A stretch of 64,000 bases of DNA from Apostichopus japonicus. Taxonomy: Eukaryota; Echinodermata; Holothuroidea; Aspidochirotida; Stichopodidae. The stretch spans positions 4,859,501-4,923,500 of the forward strand of contig NC_092578.1 of assembly GCF_037975245.1 (NCBI RefSeq), in the 5' to 3' direction. Below, piece after piece: positions 1 through 52,276 of the stretch. The stretch's first letter is position 1, and each line of letters starts with the position of its first letter. The notes under the pieces were generated by a model that was not told where the DNA came from, did not search any database, and saw only the letters and a program-made list of their open reading frames with translations. Made by a program: the position numbers and the translations under genes.

Positions 1-306
1 AATAGCTTTGGAAGTCAAGTTATTCTAAAAAGGGTACTTAACTGGATGATTGCTCCACCTTGCTGTATTAAGTTGTTTCACTTTTTTTTCAACTTTGAGA
101 ATGGACACAAATATTTTTGAGTGTTTGGGATGGGAGTGGGTTAAGGGTGGGGGAAGACAGGAGGGAGACAGGAAGTGGGCCATTTAAATGTAGTCATGAT
201 AGTCACCTGTGTGATTTGCTGAAGTCACAGTTATAAAAGTTGCATTTTGATTCATTGACGTCAAAAGGATGAGATTTTTAAAATGAGCCGTTTCTTCTCC
301 CGACAG
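1..306 (+). other. PNKD-like intron, partial
   Basis: This is non-coding sequence upstream of the first visible PNKD-like exon, ending in an acceptor tract (ttcttctcccgacag). I see nothing else in it. Confidence 0.6.
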
Positions 307-393
307 GTCGAACTTTTGAGGGTTCTTGTGCAACAATGGTCAGCAGCTTGGATAAGATCTGTGAGCTGGATGATACCACTCTAGTCTGGCCTG
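307..393 (+). CDS. PNKD: PNKD-like exon (third from end of gene)
   Basis: The acceptor is cccgacag before 307 and the donor is gttagt at 394. It encodes RTFEG...[18 protein letters not shown], ending with the first base of the Gly before HEYA. The aligned PNKD segment has the same SSLD...DDTLLWPG layout. Confidence 0.85.
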
Positions 394-2199
394 GTTAGTG
401 TATTGTCGATATATCAAATAATCAAGCTGGTATCAAGTTGTCCGTTTGTGATGTAACAAAATCTTATGGGTTGTGTCCTATCAACTCTTCCACTTGAAGG
501 GCGCTTTAATATGTGTGTATTGTATGCCTAACTGGGAACAAAGGTGTTGAGACAGAGGTCTGACAATATTTCAGGATGAGAAATTCTAGACTAGAAGAAT
601 GGAAAACATGTGATGGGGGGGTGGGGAAAAAAACTAAGTTAAGAAGGCCCTGTGTTTAAATTTGGTGTGGGAGGATGTTTAAGCATGTAAATAGTTTTGA
701 AAGATGCCTGGAAGGACGGTTCCTTTAGTTTGATGTTGGTTAGGAAAGGACAGGAAGGTAATCTGTGCTATAAAAGCAGGTACTGGATATACAGAGAAAG
801 GTGCTGATTAGGGATGAGTGGGAGGCAAATCAAAGCAGTAAAAAGAGATACAAAAACTGTGTTCTCTCCTTTAAAATGGGTTGAAATAATTCAATTTTGA
901 CTTTTATCCACCCGGTTCTTTTTATTATAACATGGTTAACCGGTTACGGTTAATTCTGCAGACAGTTAACCCGTTATTGTAACCAGAAGTTTTCTTGGCC
1001 CACTCTGGATTGTTTTCTGTGGATGTCCATGCTGAGTAAATATCCTTTCAGATATATCAAACAGCTCTAGTTGTTAGGAATTTATTTATAACTTTTTACA
1101 AATGATAGATATATTTTTTTCCAAACTGATTTCTGTCATTATTTGGTTTATTTTGCAGGTCATGAATATGCAAAAGATAATCTAGAATTTGCACGGTCAA
1201 TAGAACCAGAGAACGCTGCCATCTCGGTAAGTTTACCTGCATTAAAATTATTGCGAAGAGAATATGTTTGCTTCAAATGTGTTACCAAACATGATAGACT
1301 AAACAATATTCTCTCCTCCCTTTCCAATTTATCAGACATAATTCTAACCTCTAAATTTGTCATTCTAATGGGTGACTGACTATTAGGCCAAAAACTATAA
1401 ATAACCTTTGAAGCATTTCAGGTTCAATAACACACACAGACGATAAGGTGAGTTCCTCAGATGTGCAATGCATAACTCAATAGCACATCATATGACTTTT
1501 ATGACAACAAGTAACATGTTTTCAATACAATTACTTTTTTTTAACGCGACAAATGGTGTTGAATTTCACCCAAGGGTGTCTCCATTGTTTATATGAAATT
1601 TAAAAAAAATAATTCGGTTGAGTTATTAGAATTTTATAAAACAATGGATTAACAATAACAATTACACTGAGGAGCTAATCACCAATTTAGCAGTCTAATG
1701 AAAGGAAAATTCCACCAACATAGCATGTTTTTAAACCTTAAGATCTTGACAACTAGAATAGCAGTAGAAACATTACCAGCATTCATAATATTTCCTTTTT
1801 TTCTCGCACTGTGACATAGCGAGACTAAACAGAAGCACTTTTCAATTTTTACAGAGGAAGGTCTCAATATAAATTTGACCACTAAATGCTGTTGAGTTGA
1901 AGAGAGAGTACACTTTGGGCAAATTTTGATTATGTCACTCATATTCTGTTCTCTGCTTCATATATTATTCAAATCAGGAGAAGTTGTTGTGGGTGAAAGG
2001 TCAACGACTGGAGAGGAACATCACAAGTCCGTCGACCGTAGCTGAGGAGAAATCCTACAATCCCTTCCTTCGTACAAAGGAGGGAAGTGTGCTAACATCT
2101 CTCGGTTACGATGCGACAGAGTCCGCGGGTGCTGATTTAAGGAGCAAAGCATTAGCGGAGATAAGACACAGGAAAGATAGTTTTAATTATAAATTGTGA
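307..2199 (+). CDS. PNKD: PNKD-type hydrolase (glyoxalase II family), C-terminal part, 3 exons, partial at 5' end
   Basis: The three exons are 307-393, 1159-1226 and 1978-2199. All introns are GT-AG and all phases join (307 completes a codon begun in an upstream exon; 393/1159 splits a Gly; 1226/1978 is phase 0). The protein reads [63 protein letters not shown], then a stop at 2197-2199. The GHEY histidine corresponds to a metal ligand of glyoxalase II-fold enzymes. The -GQRLER-...[16 protein letters not shown] stretch is closer to PNKD than to HAGH as I recall those families, which is why PNKD is preferred. PNKD proteins are MBL-fold hydrolase relatives linked to membranes or mitochondria with little proven enzymology. 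The N-terminal metal-binding half (THxHxDH) lies outside the window. HAGH is the main alternative. The gene converges with HECW. Confidence 0.85.
394..1158 (+). other. PNKD-like intron
   Basis: A GT-AG intron between two phase-matched exons. No gene seen. It holds a short stretch of GTTAACC-like repeats at about 930-985. Confidence 0.8.
1159..1226 (+). CDS. PNKD: PNKD-like exon with GHEYA metal-ligand motif
   Basis: The acceptor is ttttgcag and the donor is gtaagt at 1227. It encodes (G)[20 protein letters not shown] followed by IS. The GHEY histidine matches the last metal ligand of the glyoxalase II fold, and VEPEN/IEPEN is a family landmark. Confidence 0.9.
1227..1977 (+). other. PNKD-like intron
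   Basis: A GT-AG intron joining two exons in phase 0. It is AT-rich, and I see no conserved gene or RNA in it. Confidence 0.8.
1978..2199 (+). CDS. PNKD: PNKD-like terminal coding exon
   Basis: The acceptor is caaatcag before 1978, and the exon starts [14 protein letters not shown] in phase 0. It contains [16 protein letters not shown], the HAGH_C-type segment; the Arg of NPFLR corresponds to a substrate-side Arg in glyoxalase II. It ends KDSFNYKL followed by TGA. Confidence 0.88.
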   Translation, partial: EKLLWVKGQRLERNITSPSTVAEEKSYNPFLRTKEGSVLTSLGYDATESAGADLRSKALAEIRHRKDSFNYKL

Positions 2200-2500
2200 A
2201 GAAAGAAATTATCCCATAATATGGAAATCAAAGTTGTAGAATTTTACTATCCAAAGGTGTAGCAGAAGCTGACAAAGTGAATGCTTGCATGGACCAGCTA
2301 GAAATTTACCTCAGCTTAAAATTGTTCAGAAGAGCTTTCAAAGCATTTTCCCCCATTATTATACCATATAATAGTATTCACTCAAAAATGAGATTTTAAC
2401 ATGATAATTTCAACCAAAACAGGGTATATCAGGGAGTAATAAATATAAATATTTCAATTTTCTATTCCTCAAGATTTTGTATGCCCAGAAACATTTTATC

Positions 2501-2506
2501 AATAAA
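2501..2506 (+). terminator. AATAAA poly(A) signal of the PNKD-like gene
   Basis: A canonical AATAAA lies 302 bases after the PNKD-like stop codon, in AT-rich DNA. An AATAAA-like string also occurs at about 2438. No cleavage data are available, so the exact 3' end is inferred. Confidence 0.5.
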
Positions 2507-5500
2507 ATTTCACCATGTTCATGCAAAAGCATGCCTAGGTGTGTTGGAAGTTGTTGAGTTCACATACCCTGGGTCTGAAGTGTTAGAAAACTTCTGCATA
2601 CATTTGAGTTGATTACATTGTGTGCTATGTTTGGTACCAGGCCAATCAATTGCTCTGTGTGGACAATACTGCATAGATGACCTTTGTGTGTTCTACGTGG
2701 TACTGTCTGCACGGTACAAATCACACACTGCTTCCCAATGTTTTTTTCTCACATTGTGATATCCTTAGGCTAGCCATATGACTAGAAAGCAGTGAACTTG
2801 CAAATTTACTGCAAGTTAGTATAAAATGACATTATAGACACAATTATCAAAACTTTGCAGAAACAAATTACCCAATGATGAAAGGAAGTTGTTTTTATCC
2901 TGCTACCCCTGACTTGTGACCTCACCCGTAGAGCTTGGTCACCCACTGTTTGGGTCATAGGTCAGGTAGCGTGGTAATAGAATATATTTGTTGGTTAAAA
3001 GTTGACGTTTGCAATTCCAGATTCTCGTATCTGCTAAGAGTGAATAAAAAACCAAGAATATGTCATGCCGTAATGTACCAAGATTATATGTGGGGCGAGG
3101 ATTTCTCACATTAGTAGGTGATGGATGTTCTTGGCAGCACATTTTCACTATCAAAGATAAGTACTTTCACGAATCAGGGAGGTAAATTAATTCTACCAAT
3201 CCAAAGAATGTACATTTTACTTGAGTCTGTACATTTCAAGTTGATGAGTTTCTTTTGTTAATCACAAACAATTTTAATTTTTGGATTTGTTTGTTGTTAA
3301 TTTTGTATTCATGCATCCATCGATCGGTCAACCTATTAAAACAACAAATAAACTCCCGTCATAATCTTATTCTATTTGCACAGAAGTTGTATACGAATGA
3401 TTGCTTTTTCTGGCGACGTCAAGATTAAATCGTTGATAAAGCAAGTATAGCTTGCAAGGAAGCTGTGAATGTTGGACACCCCCCACCATGCCACTAGAGA
3501 CGTAATCACTTGCATTTCTTTTGTTGTTTTTGCTCCATACTGTTTTTAATTAAACTCTTTGAGCAGAAACTTCATAATATCTGCTGCACCTTCACACATT
3601 TTTATTGTTTCTTATTATATTTTATAAACCGATCTACTGCACTGTAACGCCACAGGTCAAATGTTTTTATCTTTTCATTTCTTTACAAATAAACAATATT
3701 TATATGTATAAAATATTTCCATAAGCTTGTTCATGCATACTTTGTTAAATTTATTGAAGATGGCAAGCCACTCGAGGCAGGAGGATGCGTATGAATGAAA
3801 AGTCACAAATGATTGTTCTCGCAGTTTTTTACAACTCGCTAATTTTTCCACCGAAAAATTTCCCAAAAACTTTTTTGAATTTGTCACAGCATATCCATGA
3901 TAACTGAAAAAGTTATATTTGAAATAAGTAGAAAACTGAACGGCATTTTCAAAAGGATATAAAAAATTGATCAAAGACTGATTTTGCCATTTACAGACCT
4001 ATTTTTTTTGACTTATGCTAAATTTGATATAAAAAGAGCATCTCTGATTAGTTATTGTCGGACAAACCCTCCTGCCTCAAGTGGGGAATCCTTGCATTAT
4101 TAATAAACATACGTTAATAGATTTAAATAAGTTTTAAGTAATGTAAACCAAAAACGTATTTGGCATCGACGAATCAAAAGCCGTAGAGATAAATATGTAG
4201 TAATTACAAGAAGAGCGGGGAATTAATGCCGAAAAACACCGGATACTTATACCGTTCTTGACCTTGTATAATATGTGATACTCAAAACCAAGGTGTTAAG
4301 ACACTGCAAAAAGAAAATGGGAAGGGGGGGGGGGGGGAAAAACTCATAAAAAATTGAAGATGTTAATCTTGTACTCTCTTCTCTATGAAGATCACCGGCT
4401 CTTCCAGAGATGCATGACAATAATAATAATTGGAATGAATAATGAATACAGATTAATTGGTTATTAACCCAAATTGTTTGTTTTCTTACAACAGAATTTT
4501 TTGGGACTCTACAGTGATTTTTGTACTCCACTGTAGAAGAAAAAGAAGGGAGAGAAAGATTTTGTTCGGAATGATCAAAGCATTCTAAAACTGCAGCATA
4601 AAAATGATGGAATTAGTTTCAAGATCATCAGAACATGATAGGACCTACACCTTTAATATAAATCACAACTCGCTGTTCCTCCGCCATCCCCCTCACACAA
4701 ATTTGAGCTGATATTTACAAAATACAGAATCATTCCTGGTGGTGAAACACTTTACAAGGTTATACAAAGATGTAATTTCACAGCCTCAATATTTATGAAT
4801 TAAGTCCTTGAACCCACGACGGGGGAGGGTTGTACATCTCCGGGCAGCATCGAAAGAAATTTGACAGAGATGGATTACCGTAAAATATATAAATGGAAAT
4901 ACACAATGAAACCGTGTTCTACTTTTAACTTGTGTCATAAATACTGCTGTTGCTGTATCACGCAACTTTGTTATTGTTGAACACACAAAAGAATGATAAC
5001 CCAGACTTCCAGAGATAACCAGAACTAAATATAGATTATAGACTGTACACTCTGCTGCCAATAACAAAGAGGTGCATTCAAGTTAAGAATTATGTAAAGA
5101 TTTATATTATTCATCTGAGGAACATACACAACCACCACCCATGCCCCCCCCCCCTCCAAAAAAAAACTGATGGACATTCACTGCAGTACCATGCATGACA
5201 CAGTGATTGGTTCTGTCTATAATTGCAAGATCTTTTCAACTTATCATCAAGTCAAGGTCTTTAATTTTCTATGCTTGGCCCCAACCAATCTGAAATCATA
5301 ACCAATAACCAATTTTTGACTTAATAAATATATACTTTGATACTGTTAGTTACCTGATAAACAAATGCACAGTATTCATTGGAAATTTTTGAGTGCTGCA
5401 AGTTTAGGGTTGAGGCAAGAAAAAACTCCCACCTACTTCTTAATTTTACCACCGTAAAATGTATAATACATTTGCCGGGATACAATGTAGTAAGAGTCTG

Positions 5501-7140
5501 CGACTATCGAGATGTTATTCTACATAACATGGATAACCCAACGGGTTATAAACAAATCACAGAGTATGAAAATCAAAAAAAAGATATTAATAAAAAACAG
5601 AAGGTATTTTTGCATAGAATGATAATTTCACTGATCTGATAAACAATCATTTTTTTCTTGTTGCCAAACTTATTTTCTCTACTAATGTCTACAACAGATA
5701 TAATAAATTTTATTTATATTTCTTAACATGATATATATTCATTTATCCTTCCACCCTTCAAGAGTGTGAGAGAGCGAGAGAATGAAGAAAAATTTATTTG
5801 CTCAAAAAAATAACTTTGGATTGCACTCGATGTATCTTCCCAAAAAGTTTCACAATAAAATATTCCAGCCTGCTGATTATGCAGATAACGTAAAAAACAC
5901 AGACGCGTGTACGAATTTACAAGAGAAAAAATGAGTTGCTGGGATTCGAGCCCCAAGTTATGGTAAACGATTTCAGAGTATCGTAGATTTTACAATTAAA
6001 TCTGTCTATATATCTGAGCGCTTTTACTGTACTGATGGAAGTTCTACCAATTACAACATCTCCAAGATATTTTGTCAAATTTGCATAATTTAATGACTTA
6101 CTTTCACCAAACACCCTGACAATTTTGAAGAGAACTTTCCATAACATACCTCGACAGAACAAGGTACGATCACTTTTATGGATACTGGTGATTTTTCGTC
6201 GGCAAGCCGTTGTTACGAATTGAACATTGTCTCCAGACTTTTGAAACACTGTTGGACATATATGGACCTTCAATGACCTGCTCAAGCCACATCATACTTT
6301 ATAGCCCGTGCACACATTACAATCAGGTGAAATATCTATATCAAAAGTTATGAGGGCATCATGTTTCAATTCATATTCTTCGAAGGTCGACCCCATATTC
6401 AGTGAAATATTCATTAGTTGACATGAACCTATGATGGCCATTGTTTTAGTTCTAATGAGACTAAACCATAGAGAGAGAGGAAAACAACAATGGTTTATCT
6501 AATTCTCTACTTGTAAATCAAAAAGCCTGTGTAAGTAAAAGTAATAAGTTAGACGGACTGACAGTTCCGATCCTATTTAGGATCTTCATTAAAGACAAAC
6601 TGAGATGAAAACAGATCTTAAGGACACATTTAAAACATGAAAGATGGATAGACAACAAACTTGGAAAAAATGAACGATGAATAGAGGAAAAATAGGCTGA
6701 CAAAGGGAAATGAAAGGACTACAGAGGTCGTCTTTGCACCACATAAAGGAGGGGGAGGGGGGAGGGGGGAGATGAAAGACAGGGAGAAGAGAATAACACA
6801 ATTGTAAAGGATGAAGATCTAAAGCATTCAACCTCCTCCCATCCCCCTCTTCCAGCACAAACAATGTTGAAGGTAGGGCACACCAATGCATTTTCTTTCT
6901 TCCTTCCCTCCTACCTTACCCCTCCCCCTCACCACCTCCAGTGGTATTTCAATGAAGGTTGAGGCCATTACCAACTGTATCCTTCTCTCTGGTAATCTTA
7001 GCAAGGCTACATTTAAATTAAATTTGATTAAGAGAGCAAACAATTCCAAGGATTTTCCCCTTCATGGTTATTATTATAAATTCCAATATGGCTGTCCTTT
7101 GCCCCAGGTTTGCATCCATCCAATTTCATCCGATAACTGA
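2507..7140. other. Convergent intergenic / 3'-UTR DNA
   Basis: This lies between the converging 3' ends of the PNKD-like and HECW genes. Small open frames on both strands have no recognisable similarity or coding texture. It contains a MITE-like element (3768-4084), a G run (about 4325-4338), a C run (about 5146-5155) and purine/pyrimidine-rich stretches at about 6740-6930. The HECW transcript end probably falls here, but I cannot place its poly(A) site. Confidence 0.6.
3768..4084. mobile_element. MITE-like inverted-repeat element
   Basis: The left end 3768-3784 (ccactcgaggcaggagg) and the right end 4068-4084 are inverted copies of 17 bp with one mismatch. The 317-bp interior is AT-rich and non-coding. 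I cannot see a clear target-site duplication, so the exact termini are uncertain. This layout is typical of a non-autonomous DNA transposon. Confidence 0.55.
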
Positions 7141-8067
7141 CCTTCCACGTGCTCTCTCTTCTCAGTCCCCTTGACTGGAAAACGACAGCGATTGCTTGAG
7201 AGTGATTGCTCAACAGCTATCCTCCTAGGTTCTTTGCTCCATGTTCTGCTTCGATCGACGGCAATTATAAAAGTTCTTTTCATATCAGTCCATCTTGAAA
7301 TTTGTTGAATACTTATAACTGTTAATTTGCAATCTCCTATGGTGAAGAATTTTGCAACAGCAACGGTGACGACTACTCTGCTGTCTCCATGGTATATCAT
7401 GAAATGTATTGAATCGTGCAACAGCAACAGCCATAGCGATGCTCTTTCTCCATGGTATATCATGAAACATATTAAATCGTGCAAGGAGCATCGGCCATAG
7501 CAATTTTCTGTCTCAATGGTATATCATGAAATGTATCATAGCAATCTCTTGTCTTCTCTGTCCATGTTAGATCTGCTTCCGTTAACAGTGATTGCGATAA
7601 ACGACAGTCCCATTGGTCTCAGGCATAAAAGTGCCACATTCTCCGACAGCAATGGTTGGTTATGTATTCTTCTCAGTTCATGATTAGGTTCTGCTTCTGT
7701 TAACAGTGATTGCTGCTTCCCCCACTTCTCCGTCCATACGTTTCCTCCTATTGGAATTTTGAAACAGTGACGTTTATCATCCTCTCAATCCATTTTAGGT
7801 CCGCTTCTGCTAACAGCCGCGACAAAAATTAGCTGTTACATCACCTCCGTGATATATGTACTGGACACTGCGACAGCAGTGCTTACATTGCCATCTTTCA
7901 CATCATTTTTCCCCCAATTAAATGGTAATATTTCCATCTTTGTGCTGTCTGCTCAGTCCACACTCATCACATAGTTTTTTCGACAGCAATTGCAAGTCTG
8001 CTGTCGTTTAGGTCCATCCGATACTGTACTGGTTTCTTTGAGAGTAAACAATTCATTTGCTCTCTCA

Positions 8068-47106
<39,039 letters not shown>

Positions 47107-47257
47107 TACTACTACTTGCTCTGTTGAGGAACATTCATAACTATAACCAGTCGTCCATTAGTATGGTATCATGTCAAGCTGCTTGCTACTAGATCTAGCA
47201 TATTCTGTTTCTTTCGACCGAATCATACGTCGTCGTTCACTTGCATCTTGAGTGATC
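47107..47257 (-). other. Possible HECW 5' UTR part of exon 1
   Basis: Upstream of the start codon there is an in-frame stop (near 47160) and an acceptor-like CATCAACAG|GATCAC that would start this exon at 47257. If used, an upstream non-coding exon exists. The transcription start cannot be placed. Confidence 0.35.
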
Positions 47258-47466
47258 CTGTTGATGGAGAATTAAGAAGTAAAATTGAGGCAACCAAAAA
47301 ATGAGAAAGATAAAAATGCTAGAAATGCAGGGTAACAAATAATTTGAGATGAATATAAAATACTGATCTGGAATAGCGTTTTATAGAAGCAACACATCAT
47401 GAAAGGATAAAACAAGCAAGACCTACTGTACCACACACATTCACTAATTATGTGATTTATACTCGA

Positions 47467-47546
47467 AAAAGGTTACCAGTTCATTCTGGGCACGGTAGGA
47501 GGTGCTAAGGTTGTGGGGAGACAGGTAAGCGAGTAACGAAGTAAAC
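47467..47546 (+). repeat. Family B repeat copy
   Basis: Contains aaaggttaccagttcattct, gggcacggtaggaggtgcta, ggttgtggggagacaggtaa, gcgagtaacgaagtaaa. Confidence 0.8.
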
Positions 47547-48874
47547 AATCACTAATTATGTGAGTTATACTCGAGTAAGATTAAACAACACTCACTAACG
47601 TACTAAGCATGTACAGGTACAGGTAGGGGCATGATAGTAAAGCTGCGCTACTGAAAACATACTGTATATGTATACAGTAGCCATACATAGAACTGCCTGT
47701 TCAGTACACACCTACCTACCAGTGTAAAAGGTGCTAGTGAAATGCTGTAGTTACTGTACATCACCTACTGTAATACCCATACAGCATTTACGTACGGGCA
47801 CGGAGTTACACTTTCCTGTGGTTTCGAATGAAGATTTATTTATCGCACAAAATACATCCAAAGGTAAAGAAGAAAAAGAACGCTTGAGGAATGTGGTCAG
47901 ATCCAATACGAGTGAGATTTATGACGATTAATATCTTAATGGCTCCACAGATTGGGAAGAGGATTTGTTTTAAATAACATTCTCATTATCTTTTTCTAAT
48001 TAATCGTCATTATTATTGAAACATACACAGTGTAATGACATTCTTATCTATATGCTAGACCCTCATTCCACGGAAGACGTATACTGTGACTGCGTGCCGC
48101 AGAGCACGCATCCGACCGTACAAAGGCCTGTTACATACAAGTGTAATCTACATACCACTGTGTCACTAGAAATGACACAGTGCTCTTTCCTACTATTAGG
48201 AACCGGTACACAGATCAAGGATAAAGGTCAATAAATGATTCATGGAATACCAGAAGTGAACACTGCTATGTAAACACAAAAAAATTAATGATCTATCTTC
48301 TTTCTAGGAACTCTGATTAATTTGTCTTATTCCAATCTCTACGGTACATGCAAAAAGACAGTATAGATTGAATAGTCAATCATTGAGAGGAGAAGGGTGC
48401 AATTTAAAATTATTGACCAAAGCAAAATGTCTTTGGAGGACATTAATGACCACAGAGCTGTATCATGATGCATAACCTACAAGTGCCGTCCCTCCCCCCT
48501 CCTTTCTTTCCCATCCTATCCAACCCCCCGCCCCCCACCAACTCATGCCTAACAGTGAATACACACGAATTTGAAGTTAAACATACCTATTCGTTACCTA
48601 TTTAACTCCATTCAGGTTCAATTAGAAAATGTAAGCTTAGGCCAATCAAACTGAAAAGCAAATTTTACCATCGTATCTTGTTTAAAATTACTCTAAAATG
48701 TAATACCAGATTGATGTAAAGAAATAATAACAACTAGAAACTACTCCAATATAAAATATAACATTCCCTCTTTAAGACATATCACTTACAGTACCTTCCA
48801 AACAAATGCTGATTTCCAGCAAATTGAAAGTTGTAAACTAAGCTACGCATTTTTTTTTTTTGTGCAAACCAATG

Positions 48875-49080
48875 GTTAGGCTACATTTCCCATTGACTTA
48901 GTGTGGTTGTTAGGCTAACATGTGGTCGAAGATTGCAGTTTCCGTGGATATTTTTATTTTTTATTTGCGACACAACTAGAGCGAATAAACAGATGTCAAG
49001 GTTAGATTTCCATGCAGTTGACTTAGTGTGAAGTAAGGCTACCATGTGGTCGGAGATTTGTGAGGATTTTAGGTTATTTT
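48875..49080. repeat. Diverged tandem duplication, about 125-bp period
   Basis: ttgacttagtgtg followed by aaggct/taggct and a-catgtggtcg-agatt occurs at about 48,893 and again at about 49,018. Confidence 0.7.
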
Positions 49081-49440
49081 CGCTGGTACTGAAATTACTT
49101 CGTGCAGGCCGTAATTTACCACGGGAAGTTCCCGGTGATGCTTCAAATTTGATGCGAGATGTGAAAACTGTTTGCGCGATTCGCACTGCAACTGCAATTC
49201 CTTGCTAAAGCAAACGCATGTCACAATTAATTTTTTCTTTTCGCACTCGTAATTGTGCTTTAGGAGGTCTTTTTAGCACTTGCGTGGGCGAATCGCCCGT
49301 CGCCCCCGCTTATTTTCGACCCTGTCCAGCACATTCGTTAATTCGCGAAATTGGTATTGCTGCTATGCTTACTGTGCCAAGAAATATGAAGTCACTAACC
49401 ACGAGGGAAGCAAAATCGGCGACCCTGGCAGCCTAATTTG
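49080..49440. promoter_or_regulatory. CpG-rich patch, possible promoter or unannotated repeat
   Basis: By eye about 25 CpG dinucleotides fall in 360 bp (for example gcgtgggcgaatcgcccgtc), far above the surrounding AT-rich DNA. It lies about 2 kb upstream of the HECW start codon. No TATA box or other fixed promoter motif was found. Confidence 0.3.
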
Positions 49441-49454
49441 ATGAAAGTATACAC

Positions 49455-49706
49455 TGTGAAAGACGTATAGAGGATGTCTTATTTTAATATTTCGTAGTAA
49501 AAGAACAAACCTAATACATTAGTTGATATTTTCAACTCCCATATGTTTTTGAATAATGATATTTTCACCTTCCATATGTTTTTGAATAATCGGTATCACA
49601 TAACTGGTATTCCACGTAATTTTTACCGATTCCGATTATGTTCCGATTATGCAATATTCGTACCGATTCCGATTCCGATTAGGTTAATCGGTTGAACACT
49701 AATAAA
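49455..49706. repeat. Interspersed repeat C, copy 2
   Basis: Matches 36,961-37,202 almost end to end, including the doubled ccatatgtttttgaata block and the degenerate ccgattccgatta stretch that ends gaacactaat. Confidence 0.78.
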
Positions 49707-51881
49707 TTGTATGGTCTACTGTGCACGTACAGTACAGTACTAGGTAATCTAGCAGGTTATATGATAATACTCCAAACCGTACAGGTTTTGGTACTTACAA
49801 ACAAGGATCCCTACCTCTCTTCACTCTGCACATACAGTATACAGTATATAAGCATTAAAAGTCTGATACAGTACATATCAATCTGTTGGACTCTGCATCA
49901 AGACCAGTGTACATCTAAATTCAGGTAACAATTCTTCAATTGAAAGAATTATCCAATTGATGATAGAAACTCTTGTGAGCATCCAAAATAATTTTAAAAA
50001 TGCCACACTGGTATGAACTTAGAATCCATATTTTTAAGTTACGGTTTTAAATTGATGCCAATTTGTTATCAGTGTCAACGATGTATACGTTCGAAGCCGA
50101 CTCATGAATTATTCATAACTCTTTTAGTGTGATGTCATCCATTCTCTTTGATTTGTAGTGCACAGCTGTGAACACGCTACCCTTGCTACTACTGATGATT
50201 TTTTGCAATTCCTGACAAACTGAATGAACCAAGTACAGTACAGTAGATGTTAAGTATGGCTCCATGCCATACCAACCGAAAAGGTTACGTTTGTGAACTA
50301 CAAATTTAACAGAAGTACAGTAGGATCTTCTTGGAGAACCATTTTGAAGATGGTGCACATTCTGCAATGGATGGAGTTGCAGTAGTATTAGTGGAACTGG
50401 TACCAGTGCTATTGCTACTAGTAATAGCCCTGGCTGTCATCATTGGCATTCGGCGGCGATCAGGATTCAGTCACTTTCTATGTTCATGAGTTAAAGCATT
50501 TTTTTTCAGTGCACATTTTCCAAATGTCAAAAATGTAGTCTACAGTACTGGATAAACGGAGCTTATCAACAAAGTGAGTCGTAACAACATGGCCTTATGT
50601 GCAAAGGTATTGTTGGTTAGTGTCATGTCGAACCCTACACACGCTCAGTATAATTCATACAAAACAGGATCCAATCTACTTTGAATAGTATTTTGCTAAC
50701 TACTTTAGATAATCTGGACAAAGTGCAAGAATGACTTCATATCCTTGTTCGTACTTTTAAAGAAATGGCGCTTGAGAGAGTTATTCAATGTTAGATTTCT
50801 CTCGACATGGTATTAATGCAATAGATTTAAGACTTGGTGTGTGTTGTGGTATATAAATATTCTCTTCTTCCTAGAATTAAATTTGATTGCCAGATTATTC
50901 ATTTAAAATGGGACTGTCCGTACTGTGAGTCACTGTACAGTGCCACTTAAAATTGACATCCTAAAATGGCCACAGTACTTCCAACATTTACAACAACTTT
51001 GACATGAATTATTTTTTATGGTATTACCAACCCTTGCAAGAACTTAAGAACTTACAGAAAAGGAAGAACCTGAAAAGTGTAGTATGAGACAAAGGCAGAT
51101 TGAATTAATTTCTAAAATTAATATTATCCAAGAAAGTTCTCTTTGCTTCATATTTATAGTCCCTTTAAAGACATCGTACAGTAATGTACTTAAGACTCAC
51201 ACACAGTACATAATGCCTACAGTACCAACAGAAATGTCTTTCTTCATACAGTACTTTTAAAATCTTCCTTTGACAATTAAACTGCTTTCAAGTCTTGTTC
51301 GCATTGACTATATTAGTACTATACCGTGTGTCATCCATTCCAGTTCACAGCCACTTCACTTAAAATATTCAGTAGTGATGTACAGTACAGTAATTTACAC
51401 AAATCATTCAAACGTCCAATAATATCTCTCTCTCTATCAAATACAGAAAGACGGACTTGCACTGTAAGTTATGTACAGTACATCTTCTGTAAAACATATA
51501 CGTCCTTTCAAAAACCTCTTCCTCGGTGGGAGTGGTATTAACGCCTAATGTTTATTTAAAATACTGACAAACAAGCCATTAATGACTTGTCTTCGTTGCC
51601 TTCCTCAGCGACCGGTTTCTGCATATACGAGAACAAATATTTTACCCCGACCATGTCATTTTTCACTGAACCAGGCCGCAAAGGTAAACAGCTGAGGACT
51701 ACTAATCAATAGACAATCAACAGTGCATACATGTATATCTAAACCGAGCAGCACAAACTACAACAGACTCCGTTTTGAAGAAGATAGAGTTGGCATATAT
51801 CCTGATGTTGTAACAAGGCCTGACCGTGGTACTGCTAATGATTTTTAACCGTTTTTGATCAAAATGGGATGAATAAACAGG

Positions 51882-51909
51882 GCAGGAGGAGGAGGAGGAG
51901 GAGGAGGGG
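51882..51909. repeat. (GGA)n microsatellite
   Basis: Perfect ggaggagg tract. Confidence 0.9.
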
Positions 51910-52207
51910 GATCACAATTTGTATATTTTGACACCAGAATAGCAGCTGATCTACTTTACAGTACAGTACAACACAAAATCATTTTACCTACACTGTTCAC
52001 CGATAAATGGAAGTTAAAAGTAGTAGAAAAATTCTGTGAGTAATTGGTAAAGATAAAGCTAAAACGTGTACAGTATTTACGGTGAAAATTCCCTTTTTTT
52101 TCTCGTTTGGTCACTATTTTGCTGCCAGGTTATTTTTGCCAAATGTTAACAATTTTTTCAGTGGTGCTGGAAACAACCCTGCAATTCATGAAAGTAGTTA
52201 AGAGTAA

Positions 52208-52276
52208 GTAAATAATACATGTGGGGGCCTACAGCCTGTCATATAATACATGTGGGGGGGGGGGGCCTACAGTAGT
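52208..52276. repeat. Short tandem duplication
   Basis: aatacatgtggggg-cctacag occurs twice, with an expanded G run in the second copy. Confidence 0.8.

Noticed and set aside
1160-1363. Minus-strand 67-codon frame
   Set aside because: Antisense shadow overlapping the GHEYA exon of the PNKD-like gene.
5925-5965. B-box-like gggattcgagccccaag, possible tRNA
   Set aside because: No convincing A box or cloverleaf could be drawn around it on either strand; at most a SINE remnant.
7074-7503. Two overlapping minus-strand open frames (136 and 72 codons)
   Set aside because: They lie in the degenerate tandem array downstream of the HECW stop; the repeated FNMFHDIPWR/FNTFHDIPWR peptide is a by-product of the repeat.
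50113-50367. Minus-strand 84-codon frame
   Set aside because: No recognisable domain, interrupted by tacagta repeat strings, and no clear splice context.
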